Below the pieces are notes generated by a model. That model saw only the letters and a list, made by a program, of their open reading frames with translations, did not search any database and was not told the DNA's origin. From Hydnum rufescens UP504 (taxonomy: Eukaryota; Basidiomycota; Agaricomycetes; Cantharellales; Hydnaceae), in NCBI GenBank assembly GCA_014904985.1, contig MU128937.1, positions 248,001-312,000 on the forward strand: DNA of 64,000 bases, in the 5' to 3' direction. Position numbers and translations under genes: made by a program. Below, piece by piece: positions 23,566-35,224 of this stretch (positions within the stretch are counted from its first letter, which is position 1; every line of letters begins with the position of its first letter).

Positions 23566-23644
23566 ATGGCTTTTGTTTACAAACGAGGTATGATGGCATC
23601 GTGCATTCTCTACGGGTTTTGTGTCTCACCATGTTTTCACGCGT
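23551..23644 (+). promoter_or_regulatory. ACGCG cluster around RNR1 start and first intron (possible MCB)
   Basis: ACGCGATCGCG lies just before the start ATG and a full ACGCGT (23639-23644), followed by CGCG, lies in intron 1. ACGCGT is the MluI cell-cycle box bound by MBF, which drives G1/S expression of RNR genes in yeasts. Whether it works here is inference. Confidence 0.3.
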
Positions 23645-26600
23645 CGCGTCTTGGACATAAGATGGGTAAGTCGCGTTCTTAACTCATGGAGGGCATCTTG
23701 GTGACCCTATCCCACTTCTCCATAGGCGTGTAAGTGCTTCTATGCGCGTGGAGTGCTTTAATCTGCCTTGCTCAACCTTCACCGTTCGTTCCTCAGAAAG
23801 AGCGCGTCGCGTTCGATAAGGTACGCGCCTTTTGGCGTGATAAGTGTTGTCTTGTGTCCTGACACCTTAGGGAACGTGTTCAAAGATTACGGCACGCATC
23901 GCTAAGGTCCGCCACCTCCTGGCTAGTTGACACAATCGTCTGACTCATTCGATAGTTGTGCTATGGATTAGATCACGACTATGTGGAGCCAATAGAGTGA
24001 GACGCTTTATTGGCATGTCCTGTGCCCAGCGTATTAACCCACCTCCTAGAATCACCAAGAAAGTCATTGCAGGCGTCTATCAGGGTGTCACCACCGTTGA
24101 ATTGGATGTGAGTCATGCCCTTCGTCCATCATTTTGCGAATATCTGACCCATGATACCAATGCAGAATCTAGCGTCAGAAACAGCTGCTTACCTCACCAC
24201 AAAGCACCCGGACTATGCCATCCTGGCCGCCCGCATCGCCATCTCGAACCTTCATAAAGAGACAAAGAAGAGCTTCAGTCAAGTGATTTCTGATCTATAC
24301 CACTATGGTGGGTCTAGCTTGTAACCCCTGTTTTACCGAATTAATCGTTTCCCGCAACAGTGAACCCCAAGAACGGCATGCCTTCGGGAATGATCTCGAA
24401 GGAGATCTATGAAATCATTCAGGAGAATGCCTCGGCCTTGGATTCTGCCATCATCTATGACCGTGATTTCCACTACAATTAGTACGTCTCGGGTCCTTCA
24501 GCTAACGCCTTTTAGTCTCACGTTCTTCTGTAGCTTTGGTTTCAAAACACTCGAGCGCTCTTACCTTTTGCGTCTAGATGGACGTGTAGCGGAGCGTCCC
24601 CAACACATGCTGATGCGTGTGGCTGTCGGCATCCACGGGCGTAACATTGACAAAGCGATCGAAACCTATAATCTCATGTCAGAGCGGTACTTCACGCATG
24701 CCTCGCCAACTCTTTTTAACGCGGGGACGAAGCATGCCCAGCTCGCGAGTTGTTTCCTCGTTGCGATGAAGGAAGATAGTATAGAGGGCATCTACGATAC
24801 TCTCAAAACCTGTGCGATGATCTCCAAGACCGCGGGCGGAATTGGTCTCAGTATCTCGAACATTCGGGCCAAAGGGTGAGCCTCTTCTCATTTGTCTCAT
24901 TCTCAAATCCTTAATTCCCCTTCATCAGCTCCTACATCTCAGGCACCAATGGCTATTCCAATGGTATCGTGCCCATGCTTCGTGCTTATGACGCTACCGC
25001 CCGTTACGTAGACCAAGGTGGTAACAAGCGCCCAGGGGCGTTCACCATTTATCTTGAGCCATGGCATGCCGACGTGTTCGACTTTCTGGACTTGAGGAAG
25101 AATCATGGTAAAGAAGAGGCTCGTGCCCGTGATCTTTTCTATGCACTTTGGATTCCCGATCTCTTGTAAGTTCTCCGTCCTTGTACTCTTCGTTGTTGAC
25201 AAGGATTGTCCGCAGTATGCGTCGAATCGAAAATGACCAGGACTGGCCCTTATTCTGCCCTGCCGAAGCTCCGGGCTTGAACGAGGTCTATGGTGCCGAA
25301 TTCGATACACTCTTCACTAAGTATGAACAGGAAGGCCGGGCTAAGAGGACTGTGAGGGCACAAAAGCTTTGGTACGCAATTCTTGATGCTCAGATTGAGA
25401 CTGGAGGCCCCTTCATGTTATATAAGGATGCGGCAAACTGTAAGCATCTTTTCTCCCTCTTTGTCCCGATTTTGGTTCGACTGTTCTGCTGTCATAGCCA
25501 AATCCAATCAGAAGAACCTGGGCACCATCAAGTCATCTAATCTCTGCACGGAGATCATCGAGTACACTGCTCCTGATGAAGTTGCGGTCTGCAACCTTGC
25601 ATCCATTGCACTCCCTACTTTCATCTCACGCGGCAAATACGACTTCGCTAAACTGCACGAGGTCGCGAAGGTTATCACCAGGAATCTCAACAAGATCATT
25701 GAAGTAAACTACTATCCCGTGCCTGAAGCGCGTCGCTCCAACATGCGCAATCGCCCTATTGGTTTGGGTGTTCAAGTCTCGCTGATGCGTTCATGGTCCT
25801 CCGACTACCATTCGACAGCGAGGGCGCGCGCGAACTCAACAAGCAGATATTCGAGACAATCTATCATGCTGCGCTTGAATCATCTTGTGAGCTTGCAGAA
25901 AGCGATGGGGCGTACGAGACGTATCCTGGTAGTCCCGCTAGTCTTGGCGAGTTACAGTACGATCTTTGGAGCGTTACTCCCACCGATCTTTGGGATTGGA
26001 AATCATTGAAAGCGAAGATTGCAAAGCATGGTCTGAGGAATTCGTTGCTTGTGGCGCCCATGCCTACGGCCAGCACTAGTCAGATCTTAGGGTTCAATGA
26101 GTGTTTCGAACCATACACAAGGTATGTGGGTTTTACCTTAATTCTCGCTCTTAGACCCATTGGCTCCGTGTCAAACAGCAATATCTACACACGTCGTGTC
26201 TTGGCTGGAGAGTTCCAAATCGCGAATCCCTGGCTAATGAAGGAGCTGGTAGAACGTAAGTTGTGGGATGACCATATGAAGAATATGATTATCGCACACG
26301 GAGGTTTGTTCCGTTGCATGGTGCTCCGCACTATCCCTATTGAACTGATCATTTGCTTGCTCAGGCTCTGTGCAAAACATCCCCAACATTCCCGCTGACA
26401 TCAAGGCAATTTACAAGACCGTCTGGGAGATCAGTCAAAAGAAAATTCTTGATCTCGCTGCCGATCGCGGTGCCTTCATTTGCCAAAGCCAAAGTCTAAA
26501 CGTGCATTTACAGAATCCAACTGTCGGCCAGCTTGTGAGTTTCCTTGAATGACCTGGCGAATGGTTCACCTGAGCCTTACACTTTGCCCACAGACGAGTA

Positions 26601-27238
26601 TGCATTTCTATGGCTGGAAGAAAGGCCTCAAGACTGGGATGTAGTACGTCCCCTGCAAGCCATGATGTTTAGAAAGATACTGATGCTACCCTTTCTTCAG
26701 CTATTTACGGTCACGCCCAGCACAGGCAGCCATCCAATTTACTGTCGATCAGGACATGCTCAAGCAGAAATCCAACTTGGGTGCTAAGGTAGTACAACCA
26801 CCTGCTCGCGTCGAACAGCCCCCCGCTCCAGCTGCCGTGGGGACAAATGGCCATGTCAAGGCTCACAATGACACTGGTGTGGCTATCGCATTTTCTCCCA
26901 CTAGTGCCACATCATCACTTCCGAGCCCGACCCTTACACCTACTGCGCCCTCTTCAGCCGAGTTACCTCTCGTAGCTGCCGCTGCCCCTCCCTCGGAGGC
27001 ACTCACGCCTTCGACATCCACCAGCTCGTACACGATTGCGAGTGATACGCCATCATCGGGCTCTGGCGGCGCGGATATGACCACTGGGTCGAAGGACAAG
27101 ACGCAGATTGAATCGGCGGCGGAAAAAGATCCCGAGTTTGCGGCTGCACTTGAGCGGCAACGTCTACGGAAATTGGAAGAGGAGAAGCTCCTTTGCTCTC
27201 TTGAGAATAAAGAAGCTTGTCTGATGTGTTCTGCCTAA
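23566..27238 (+). CDS. RNR1: Ribonucleoside-diphosphate reductase large subunit (class Ia R1)
   Basis: Start ATG 23566. First exons: 23566-23587, 23662-23665, 23726-23729, 23797-23820, 23886-23906, 23956-23996, 24050 onward. The 4-nt exons 2 and 3 are needed to spell [19 protein letters not shown]. The enzyme makes dNDPs from NDPs, working with the R2 subunit. All key R1 residues are seen: redox Cys in LASCFLV, NLCTEI with the thiyl-radical Cys, partner Cys in EVAVCNLAS, radical-transfer Tyr pair in [13 protein letters not shown], and a C-terminal Cys pair (CLMC) for re-reduction. LYHYVNPKNG and [10 protein letters not shown] are family signatures. The tail before the Cys pair contains about 110 residues rich in Pro, Ser, Thr and Ala. 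One G is missing in CAAGTCTCGCTG near 25770, which breaks GVQGLADAF; this is probably a base-call error. Confidence 0.97.
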
Positions 27239-28952
27239 AGGGGTCGTTGGAAAATGTTCCTTTTCGACGCATTAATTTCTCACTCACTACTGCTACTACA
27301 TCTTATCGCACATGTACACGTCCTGCCTCACTCTGTCTCAATACATTTACCTTGTACGTGACGTTGAGAATGTTGGATATAACTTGGGACCACAAGGACG
27401 TACAATAGTACATAACGCAGGCCCCGGTGTAGGGCTGCCGAAGTTCGGTTCAGGATGCAAACATTTTTGAACCTTCCCCTAACCTGAGGTACAAGCTTCT
27501 CCACCTCAGAGATAGTAGGCTTCCTAATAGGAAATAAGATGCTGAACTCACTTCAGCAATTTTTACCCTGAAATATGTCAGTTCGGGACATTGTTCATAA
27601 ATGTTTGCTTCCTGAACTGAACATCGGCACCCTACGGGCCCAGTGCGCACAGTTTGGCGCAGTAATCCGGCATCTTGTGGAGACTACAAATTGTTATTTA
27701 TCTGCTTGCGAAGGGAGCATCCCATCCTGATAACGAGCTCCAATCAATATTTAAATGCTTGCCGCATCGGTGCGGCGCTCAGAAGAGGTTTAGGCGCTCG
27801 GAATTTTCCGGTGCACGTGTGTTCCAGTCGTGCTTCGGATATCGAGAATCACACCGGAGACGCCTTATAGCCTTGTTCTGAGATGATCGCCTAAGAAAAT
27901 CTTTGTTATTTGGTCACGTCACGGCTGTGTAAAGTATATGGAGGATGGAAGACTCTGCCGGGTGTTGTTTGTGGGCTGGGCCCCTTTAGGCAACCAGGGA
28001 TTGTATTTCCGTATTCGACTCTAGGCATCTGACCCCCGACCCCCCAGCTGCGGTGATCCACTGAACGTAAACAAGGGATTCAATCATTGTCCTCATGGCC
28101 ACCTTTCCTGTACTGTCATGGGCTTAGCACTGGGCGCTGGGTTGTCACGATCGTGTTCCAAGCAAGACCCTGCGGCTTGTGGTATTTGTTCTCCCAGAAA
28201 CAATGCGCAGTTCGAAGCCAGCAGAATACAGTACGTTGTGGGGATCCGTTTTCTATCCGCTGACTGGCCTGATCCTTGTTCAAGACGAGAATCGGATTGC
28301 GGGTCCCAGAGACTAGCGGAATTAGAGTTCTCGCCCTGTCTGAGCACCGCTTTTGTTGATCTACCCTCACCGCTGCTGGCACCTGGCACCCCTCCTTCTC
28401 ACCATTACCCTTGAGATCAGTGGAATCACCCTATATCTACCTATTGCCCGAAAGAGGGTTGGGGCCCCGTCACAAAACCGGAGTTTCTAGTTTTGGCCAT
28501 GTGATACGCAATCATCTTCGCGTCTTCCATCTCATCGCTGTGGCTTCATTCGATTTCGGCAATTCGGGTAATTTCCCGACTTCCACTACTGACTGGGTGA
28601 ATTGCAAGGGACCAATACCCTAATTTGAACTTGCTTCCGGTGCACAGCTCACTCTCTGGACTTGCAAACCAGTACTACATGTACGGGCCAGAGTCCCCTT
28701 GTCTCTAACCAACAATATGCACCCCTCAGAAGGGCGAGCGATACCATTGGCTCATGAACAAGGCCTCTCAGCCCAAGGTCGGGTTGGCAATATTATGATT
28801 GTAAAAAAGACCACTGACCCCTAGGCGCCTAACCCCCCATAATCAAGATCCGCAGAGATCTGATCAGAACTTTGGGGTCAACTCAGAAGCGGAGGGATTT
28901 GTGAAATTTGACAGGTGATCCTGGAACTTGTCCCCCTCCGACAGTCATACTA
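27239..28952. other. Intergenic containing one palindromic element
   Basis: A 3' UTR-like start is followed by a palindromic element (27420-27640). The rest holds only short frames without support, including 28118-28414. Confidence 0.4.
27420..27640. mobile_element. About 220-bp palindromic MITE-like element
   Basis: The left arm (27429-27472) and right arm (27593-27635) are imperfect inverted repeats of about 43 bp sharing GTTCAG / AGCAAACATTT / TGAAC blocks and GTAGGG near the ends. The outermost bases GGCCC / GGGCC extend the symmetry. A target duplication is not clear (CA or none). There is no coding capacity. It lies between genes, 180 bp after the RNR1 stop. Confidence 0.6.
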
Positions 28953-31900
28953 ATGCAATGGACTTGTAGGCAAATCAAAGCACTGGACAAAAGTCTCCAA
29001 GGCTTCATAAACGCTATGCGTCCAATAGGATCCAGCGATGACCTCATCTCATCCGCGTCCTCCTTGCGCACTCGTTTGGTCGATCTACATTCTGGCTTCC
29101 GGCGCAATGCAGCGCGCCTATTTCCCGAACTCGAACGTCTGGATGCCATAAAAGAGATGCCATGGCGTGGTGCGCACCCCCTCTCCAGACACCGTGCTAA
29201 TCCCAGCCCCGACGCAGTCATGACACCTACAATCCTCGGCAATTTACTCAATAATTGCGCTCAAGAATTGATATGGCTCCTTCAGGTATTCGCTGTCGTC
29301 CACTCACCTAAGTGCGAACACGTAACCATTCCGTCACATATCGCCAGCTCCTCAACGAGTTCCCGGAGTTCACTGATGATGTCATGAATACATCTAGTCT
29401 GAATTTTTATGATGATCTGAGGTACTGGGCATCATGCTTGCTTGACTATGGTGGTGAGTATCCTACGATCTAAACACCCTTCAGTTCTTAAAACCATACT
29501 CTCACCCTTAGTGGTGAAAAACCCAGTTTCGATCGTTGGGTTACCACAGGACGAGCAGTATCGGCCAATTAACCGCCATATCAATCACCTACCAGGTGAG
29601 ATGGGTGATTACTTGACGGAGCTGAATGCTGCTTTGATTATGTTTGTTGACGTCGGTATGTGGGATTTTTTGCTATCCTTATAATAATGTCCCCTCTTAA
29701 ATTTTGACATATAAGGTGTACCGGCAATAAGGTTTGGGTTGTGATTGTCTCGGAGCTCCTCTCAACCAAACTGAGTTCTGATTCAGAACAGCTCAGGACC
29801 GCGCGACCACCCGTCTGCAGAATTTGTCGACAGTAGCGACTTTCTTGTCGGCAGTGACGGGTGCTACTCTGCAATATAGCTATGCGTAAAATCCACCTCG
29901 CTAGACCTCGGGGTGAATGTGCTCTGGCTCGCGTCACTAGTATTTTCATTGGCTAGCGCCATAAACAGTCAATTATCCTATAACTGGTATTCCGCAACGT
30001 ATCGGAGGCCTCATTTGTACCTTCCTGTGTGGATTCGCGTCTGGATGGTGCACACACCATTACTGTTTCTCATTACATCTGCATTTACCTTTTCCGTGGG
30101 TCTTGTTTGTTTCTCGTTTTCCGCTTTCAATGGACTTTTGTTCCCAAAGTTGTGTTGGCCTGCACATCTGTAGCTTTTTTTGCTCTTCTATCTGTTGGAG
30201 GCTGGTTCATAGGCGAGAAGTATGGTTCTTCAAGAAGACAACATCTTCAGGGCTCCGAAGCTGTTGATTACCTGACTGTCACTCGTGGTTCGCGGATGTC
30301 TCGCCTTTCCTCCTCCACGCTGTGGGACTTCAAATGGCGCAGTGTGCGGCGGAGGGATAATTTCCGTCGGCCTCAAAATCTCAATCATGAGGATGCTGCT
30401 GCGATGCTACACGAATCTGGCGATGATCCACTTGCTTCATTCCCTTCGCTTTTCGACCACGTATCACACCAAGAATCGTTGGCTGGTGAGTCTCCGCGCG
30501 AGATCCATCATGATACACCCCCTCGTCGGGACATCCGTCCTCTACCCATCCGACCTTTGCCCAGACTCCCAATTCCGGTCCAACAAACCGCGGCGGTAGG
30601 CAACCCCCGATGGAGGGGATTGCGTTATTGGTCCATAATCGTGTGGTTTCAGTTCATAACGACGATGAGAGCCATTTACTTCAGGTTTTGGATCGGCGAC
30701 GAGGATCTATGGGAGCGGGCCGCCCGCGCGGTCCGAGGCCACGAAATATCGACACGGCCCGACGTGATAATACGGGGGATCCTGTGCAACCATTCCCGGG
30801 ACCAGTAGGCGCCCTCCCACCATCGCCCTTCGTCACTAAAGATCTATCGTCGCTCCCCTCCCCGATGCCAGTCATCCGATCCCTCGCACCACCTCGCACC
30901 TACACACCCCATCACCGGGTGTGCAATCTCTCCTTGTGGACTCAGTGAGCCGCTTCCTTCATCCCTCTATTCCTGGTCACTATCTGGTGTTCACAAAGGC
31001 ATGAATTAGGACCAGGGGTCAGCAATTTCTTCCTCCACTTCAGTGGTAGGATCCGATTCTGTGACTGGCTCCTTACGGTTGCTGCGTCGGGTCCAGATTT
31101 TGAGGCCAAAACCATCTTCTAGCATTTTTGTTGCATCTACATTTGCGGTCGCATTCGATCCCAAGGGGCGTTACCTGAGCTCACCGGACCCTAGTGATCC
31201 CAGAACAATCGTCATCTGGAAGATGGGACCTTCATCCAGTGAAGTCCATCAGAGACTGTTGCATCCTATGGCGGCGCATCTGAGCTGGGGGTTCCGCACG
31301 TGGAACACAGTCGCGCTCGTCGTGTGGTCTCATTCAGGAGACTTCTTGCTCACGCAGTCCTCGGCCATCATTGTGGTCTGGGACCCAGATGTAAGCAAAT
31401 CGCCCCCATTATCCTCAAACACTGCTGACGCAAAGCAGACTGGTGGCTCCTTGATGGAATTCGATCTTGGGAGAATGCGTTCCAGGTTACTTAGCACATT
31501 TTCTGAGACCATCGCGGTTGCTCGATGGATGCCCAATGATCAAGCTGTAATCTTCGCTTCAAGTGCCGAAGTGCACATAGTGGTATGCATATCCAAGCGC
31601 CTTTTCTCGCCTACCCGGCAGTTTTTGATCGTCAGGCGGCTTTGTATCTGCAGAGTTTGAGCGGAGCTATTGTATGGAGTCACGACTTCCAAAATCTATC
31701 AATATGCGACCTAATAATCAATGACCTGGATAATGCCCTAATGTGAAGACACTACTGGTTCACATCGCTCATCTGGCTAACGTATCATTCGGGCATTCTA
31801 GGCTGATAGTCATTGGACGTGTTGAAAGTCCAGGATCGGTTGGTCTCAATCCATCTAGATCTCGTGTAGAGAACCGTATACTTGGTGAGGGGACTGGACA

Positions 31901-32700
31901 CTCTAGATCTCTATCTACTCTTTCCTTCTCTGATCACTCACGCGACCCCCCATGCAGTTGTAGATGTCAAGACCAAAGCTGTCGAAAGGTGAGACACTTC
32001 CTCGTATTATACTCGTGGGTTGGAGACTGAAGCCTCTCGTTTTCGCACTACTGAAGCTTGGTGCCGAATTTCCACACTATGACTAGCATTACTTTGGCCC
32101 CTAGCGGTCGCCAAGTGCTAGTTGACTATGATGAAGATGATGTATTGCCCCTCTGTATTTTTGAATTCCACGTGTTTCTTTACCAATCCCGTTCTAGGTT
32201 CCTTCGGAGCTTTTTGATCTACACAGAAATACGTTGCAACTATCACGAAAATATACGTTTGAGGGTGGGCCAGATCAGTTCAAAGGTCCTACGGCCTTCG
32301 GACAGATCCACACGGATGCCGTACAGAACCATGAGTTAGCATTTGGAAGAAGCAGTAGGTTCCTTTCTCCCCTTCGTGCCAGTCACCGTCCAAACACTCT
32401 TCATTTGGCCTAGGAGACGGCCTTCATATATGGGACCACCAGAGTGGCAAGCTTCTACACACACTCCCATTGCTGTCCCAGAATTGGATTCCACCGTCGC
32501 GGTTACGCGACACGGTTGCGTGGACCAGCGGTGGGGAGATCGCGATCGCGATCGCGGTAGCATCTGAAGATGGAACTATAGAAGTATGGACTACATCCAG
32601 TCCATCAAGAGATCCGTCAACATTCAATGGGTCACTGCCCGGGTCCGACGAATCTGAACGCACTCTTGTTTCACGGAAGCATCCTCTTATTGGGGAGTAA
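28953..32700 (+). CDS. Membrane protein with C-terminal WD40-like propeller
   Basis: The first ATG in frame is 28953; an upstream exon is possible because a splice acceptor (TTGTAG) lies at 28963-28968. An alpha-helical N-terminal part (IKALDKSLQGFINAMRP ... NLLNNCAQELIWLLQVF) leads to three hydrophobic segments at about 29910-30220: VLWLASLVFSLASAINSQL, LLFLITSAFTFSVGLVCF and VVLACTSVAFFALLSVGGWF. A Pro/Arg-rich linker follows (30240-30950). The C-terminal part has WD-type strands: VAFDPKGRYLSSPDP, TIVIWKMG, VVWSHSGDFLLT, IIVVWDPD, GLHIWDHQSGKLLHTLPL, and ASEDGTIEVWTTSSP. It ends at TAA 32698-32700. Several frame changes are introns or base errors that I could not all place. The family looks like a basidiomycete conserved hypothetical; I know no assigned function. 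Confidence 0.6.
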
Positions 32701-33307
32701 TGTAGGTGATGGACAATTGGACTTTTCACGGGACTGCATTTACCGCACAAATTATAATGATATTGATGCACAAGCAAGTAAGAAGGATCAGGGGTTTGAT
32801 TGACGACTTTTGGAAGGTCACATTTCGCTTGTTGGATCCAGTGAAGTCGCGGGGCTTGGCTTGAATTCCGCTTTCCAGGATCCCCCATGTGCGGTCGACC
32901 GCACACCTTCCCTCCAGATTACACTAGGCCTCACTTTGTTGTGGTTGCTGAAGCTGGCACCTCCGACTACCGTCCTAGAAACGTACGCCGAACTTCAATA
33001 TGCACATACATATATTACGTTCTCTTGCATTTGGCCCTGACGAGGTCATTGCAATAATCCTGCATGCTGGAAATTCACGCTTCCAGCCTCACTCGGGGTG
33101 TACCGTCAAGCCAAGCCACAACGCTCTAAGGTCAACCACGCACACAAGGCTTTCCTTTTTTTTTCTCCCCACCACACTACCGTAGGGATGGACGAAATGA
33201 CTTGATGCTTGCATGTCATTCACACACACAATTACGACATTGCGATTCCGCGCGCCTATATGTACAGAAGTCTGGAAGGATTGAATTAATGTGACACCAT
33301 CAAGGAT
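32701..33307. other. Convergent intergenic region
   Basis: It lies between the 3' ends of two convergent genes. A T-rich run occurs near 33155. No gene supported. Confidence 0.4.
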
Positions 33308-34936
33308 TCAACTAGGGGAAGTGGTGCTTCTAGGCGAGCGTTGACTATCATCGTAGGGCGATCCGCGGGCACTCAACTCGCCGTGTCCGATCTTCTCTAG
33401 TTTGTCATCAAAATCGCCTAGTCGATAGCGCATCACGAGTCGCTCCAAGAGTTCTGAAGTGGATATTCCCGGTGTCCGGCGGGTGGGGAGGAATTTACCT
33501 GTGCAAGGAAAGTTTGGTGAGGATGCGAGTCGTAACAAGAAAGCAAGTATAAAATGCGAGAGAGAAGGGAACGCAAGGAAAACGCACCGAGATCCTTGAT
33601 GTGTTTGTAGATATCGTCAGCCCCGCCGGCACCCGCGTAGGGTTCCTCGTCATGGGCTACATAATCGATCTCGTACTTTTCCAGGAACTCCATGTCCAGG
33701 ACCCATGGTGCTTCAGGAACGACTTGGTCTACCCATCGACAGTGTCGTGCAGATTCGAGGCGTTCAAAGTGGGAGAGTAATGTGCGGGATTTTAGTTCTT
33801 GACAGAGCTCGTCGGAGCAAATTCCGACGAGAAGATGAACGGAGGGAAATGAAAGTTTTGCTTGACGCAGTTGCAGGGCGTGTCTGCGTACTGCATCAGC
33901 GGGCCCCTGTTAGCATAATGACACAATATCTCACCCAAAATGGAACATGTCGTAGACACCTATGGGGCCAAATAAATAGCGAATCAGTTGACGGATGAAG
34001 AGGGCACTATCAAATTGGGTGGGGCCAAAGAAACAAGTCACTCACCGTCAGCATAAATTCGCACAGGACGGCCAGAGGGGGGAGGATTGATGGAATAAGG
34101 TCGAGGATCTAGTCCCTCGATAGCTCGTTGAATAAATCTGCGAATATCCTCAGGGGATAACCCGCTTGTATGGAATTTACTTTCGGTGGCGGCCAAGTTC
34201 GTTCCCGACTCGGAAGTAGCATGTGAGGGCTGGCCAGAGACGTCTGGGGGAGCGACAGCATCCACGGGCGTTCTCGGTAGTGCCATTTCGGAGGCCTTTG
34301 GGGTTCCCTTCGACTGCACTTGAGCAGAGGCCGCGGGCGCAAGGAAGACGGGTGGAGCGCTCGTATTCGCGCTGCCACGGCGCAGAGGAGGGGGATTCAG
34401 CGGGGGGGGCTCGATGGAGAGGTCGAAGGATTCGGTAGACACAGAAGAAGAGGGGGGATCGGCAAAAGACGAAGAACTTGGGGAATTGGGGATAGTAGCG
34501 ATGGGAGCGGACGGCGCGAGCAAGATGGATGACATAGGGATTCCCCCGCCTGTAGCACCTACTCGCCCAACGGGGGACGTGGGGTAGGGATGAGGGGCGG
34601 CGTATTTTGTGGTCGAGGTAGTCTCGACATCTCCGTCGTACGTCGGGCTATCGACGCCACTGTCGGCATCCGCGACATGAGCCAGTCTGCTTGTGCCAGT
34701 TTTGGATTTGGAAGAGGCGATGGCATTAGAGTTCAACCTCCCTTGAATGAGGGACGTGGGTCCGCCTGTGGGCTGATTTCGTGCCCAAGGCGTCACTCCG
34801 ATGGACGACCCATCGTCGGTGTTATCCTCCTCAGATCTGAGTTAGATGCGATCCACTGGTTGGCATGCTGGAAAACACTCAAAGCTATGGCCAACTCACG
34901 CATCGTACAAGGGGGAGTCGACTGAAAGTCGCGCAT
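33308..34936 (-). CDS. PCT1: Choline-phosphate cytidylyltransferase
   Basis: The enzyme makes CDP-choline from CTP and phosphocholine (Kennedy pathway). Start ATG at 34936 (MRDFQSTPP). It reads into the next exon (SEEDNTDDGSS) if one base is added to a run of five (34911-34915). A long Ser/Pro/Thr-rich region fills to about residue 265, then the catalytic domain: RPVRIYADG, VYDMFHFG with an intron splitting the H-F-G-H nucleotide-binding motif, HALQLRQAK, LLVGICSDE, SARHCRWVDQVVPEAPW, YEIDYVAHDEEPYA, and RRTPGISTSELLERLV (the RTxGISTS signature). The C-terminus is short (LGDFDDKLEKIGHGEL), without a long amphipathic helix. Known enzymes are nuclear or membrane-associated and regulated by lipid binding. 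Confidence 0.92.
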
Positions 34937-35224
34937 GTTTCGAGTTCGCGAACGATCTCTTCGTATGCAATATTTTTTCTTTGTGTGAGTGCGGTGTGCG
35001 TGTCCTCCATGGGTGTCTTAGAGATGCACTACAGTGTACCAAACGCGATGATCGATGGGGAGGTAAGCGTGCGTAACGGAACAGAATCAACAGCAATCTG
35101 CAAGGTCCCACGAGGCGTTCAAGGTCACAATGAGACTCGCATTGTAGGTTTCATAACCAATTGTCATTTTAAAACCAGATACAGTACAATGTAAAAGTAT
35201 AACTAGACGAGCGTAACGTACGAT

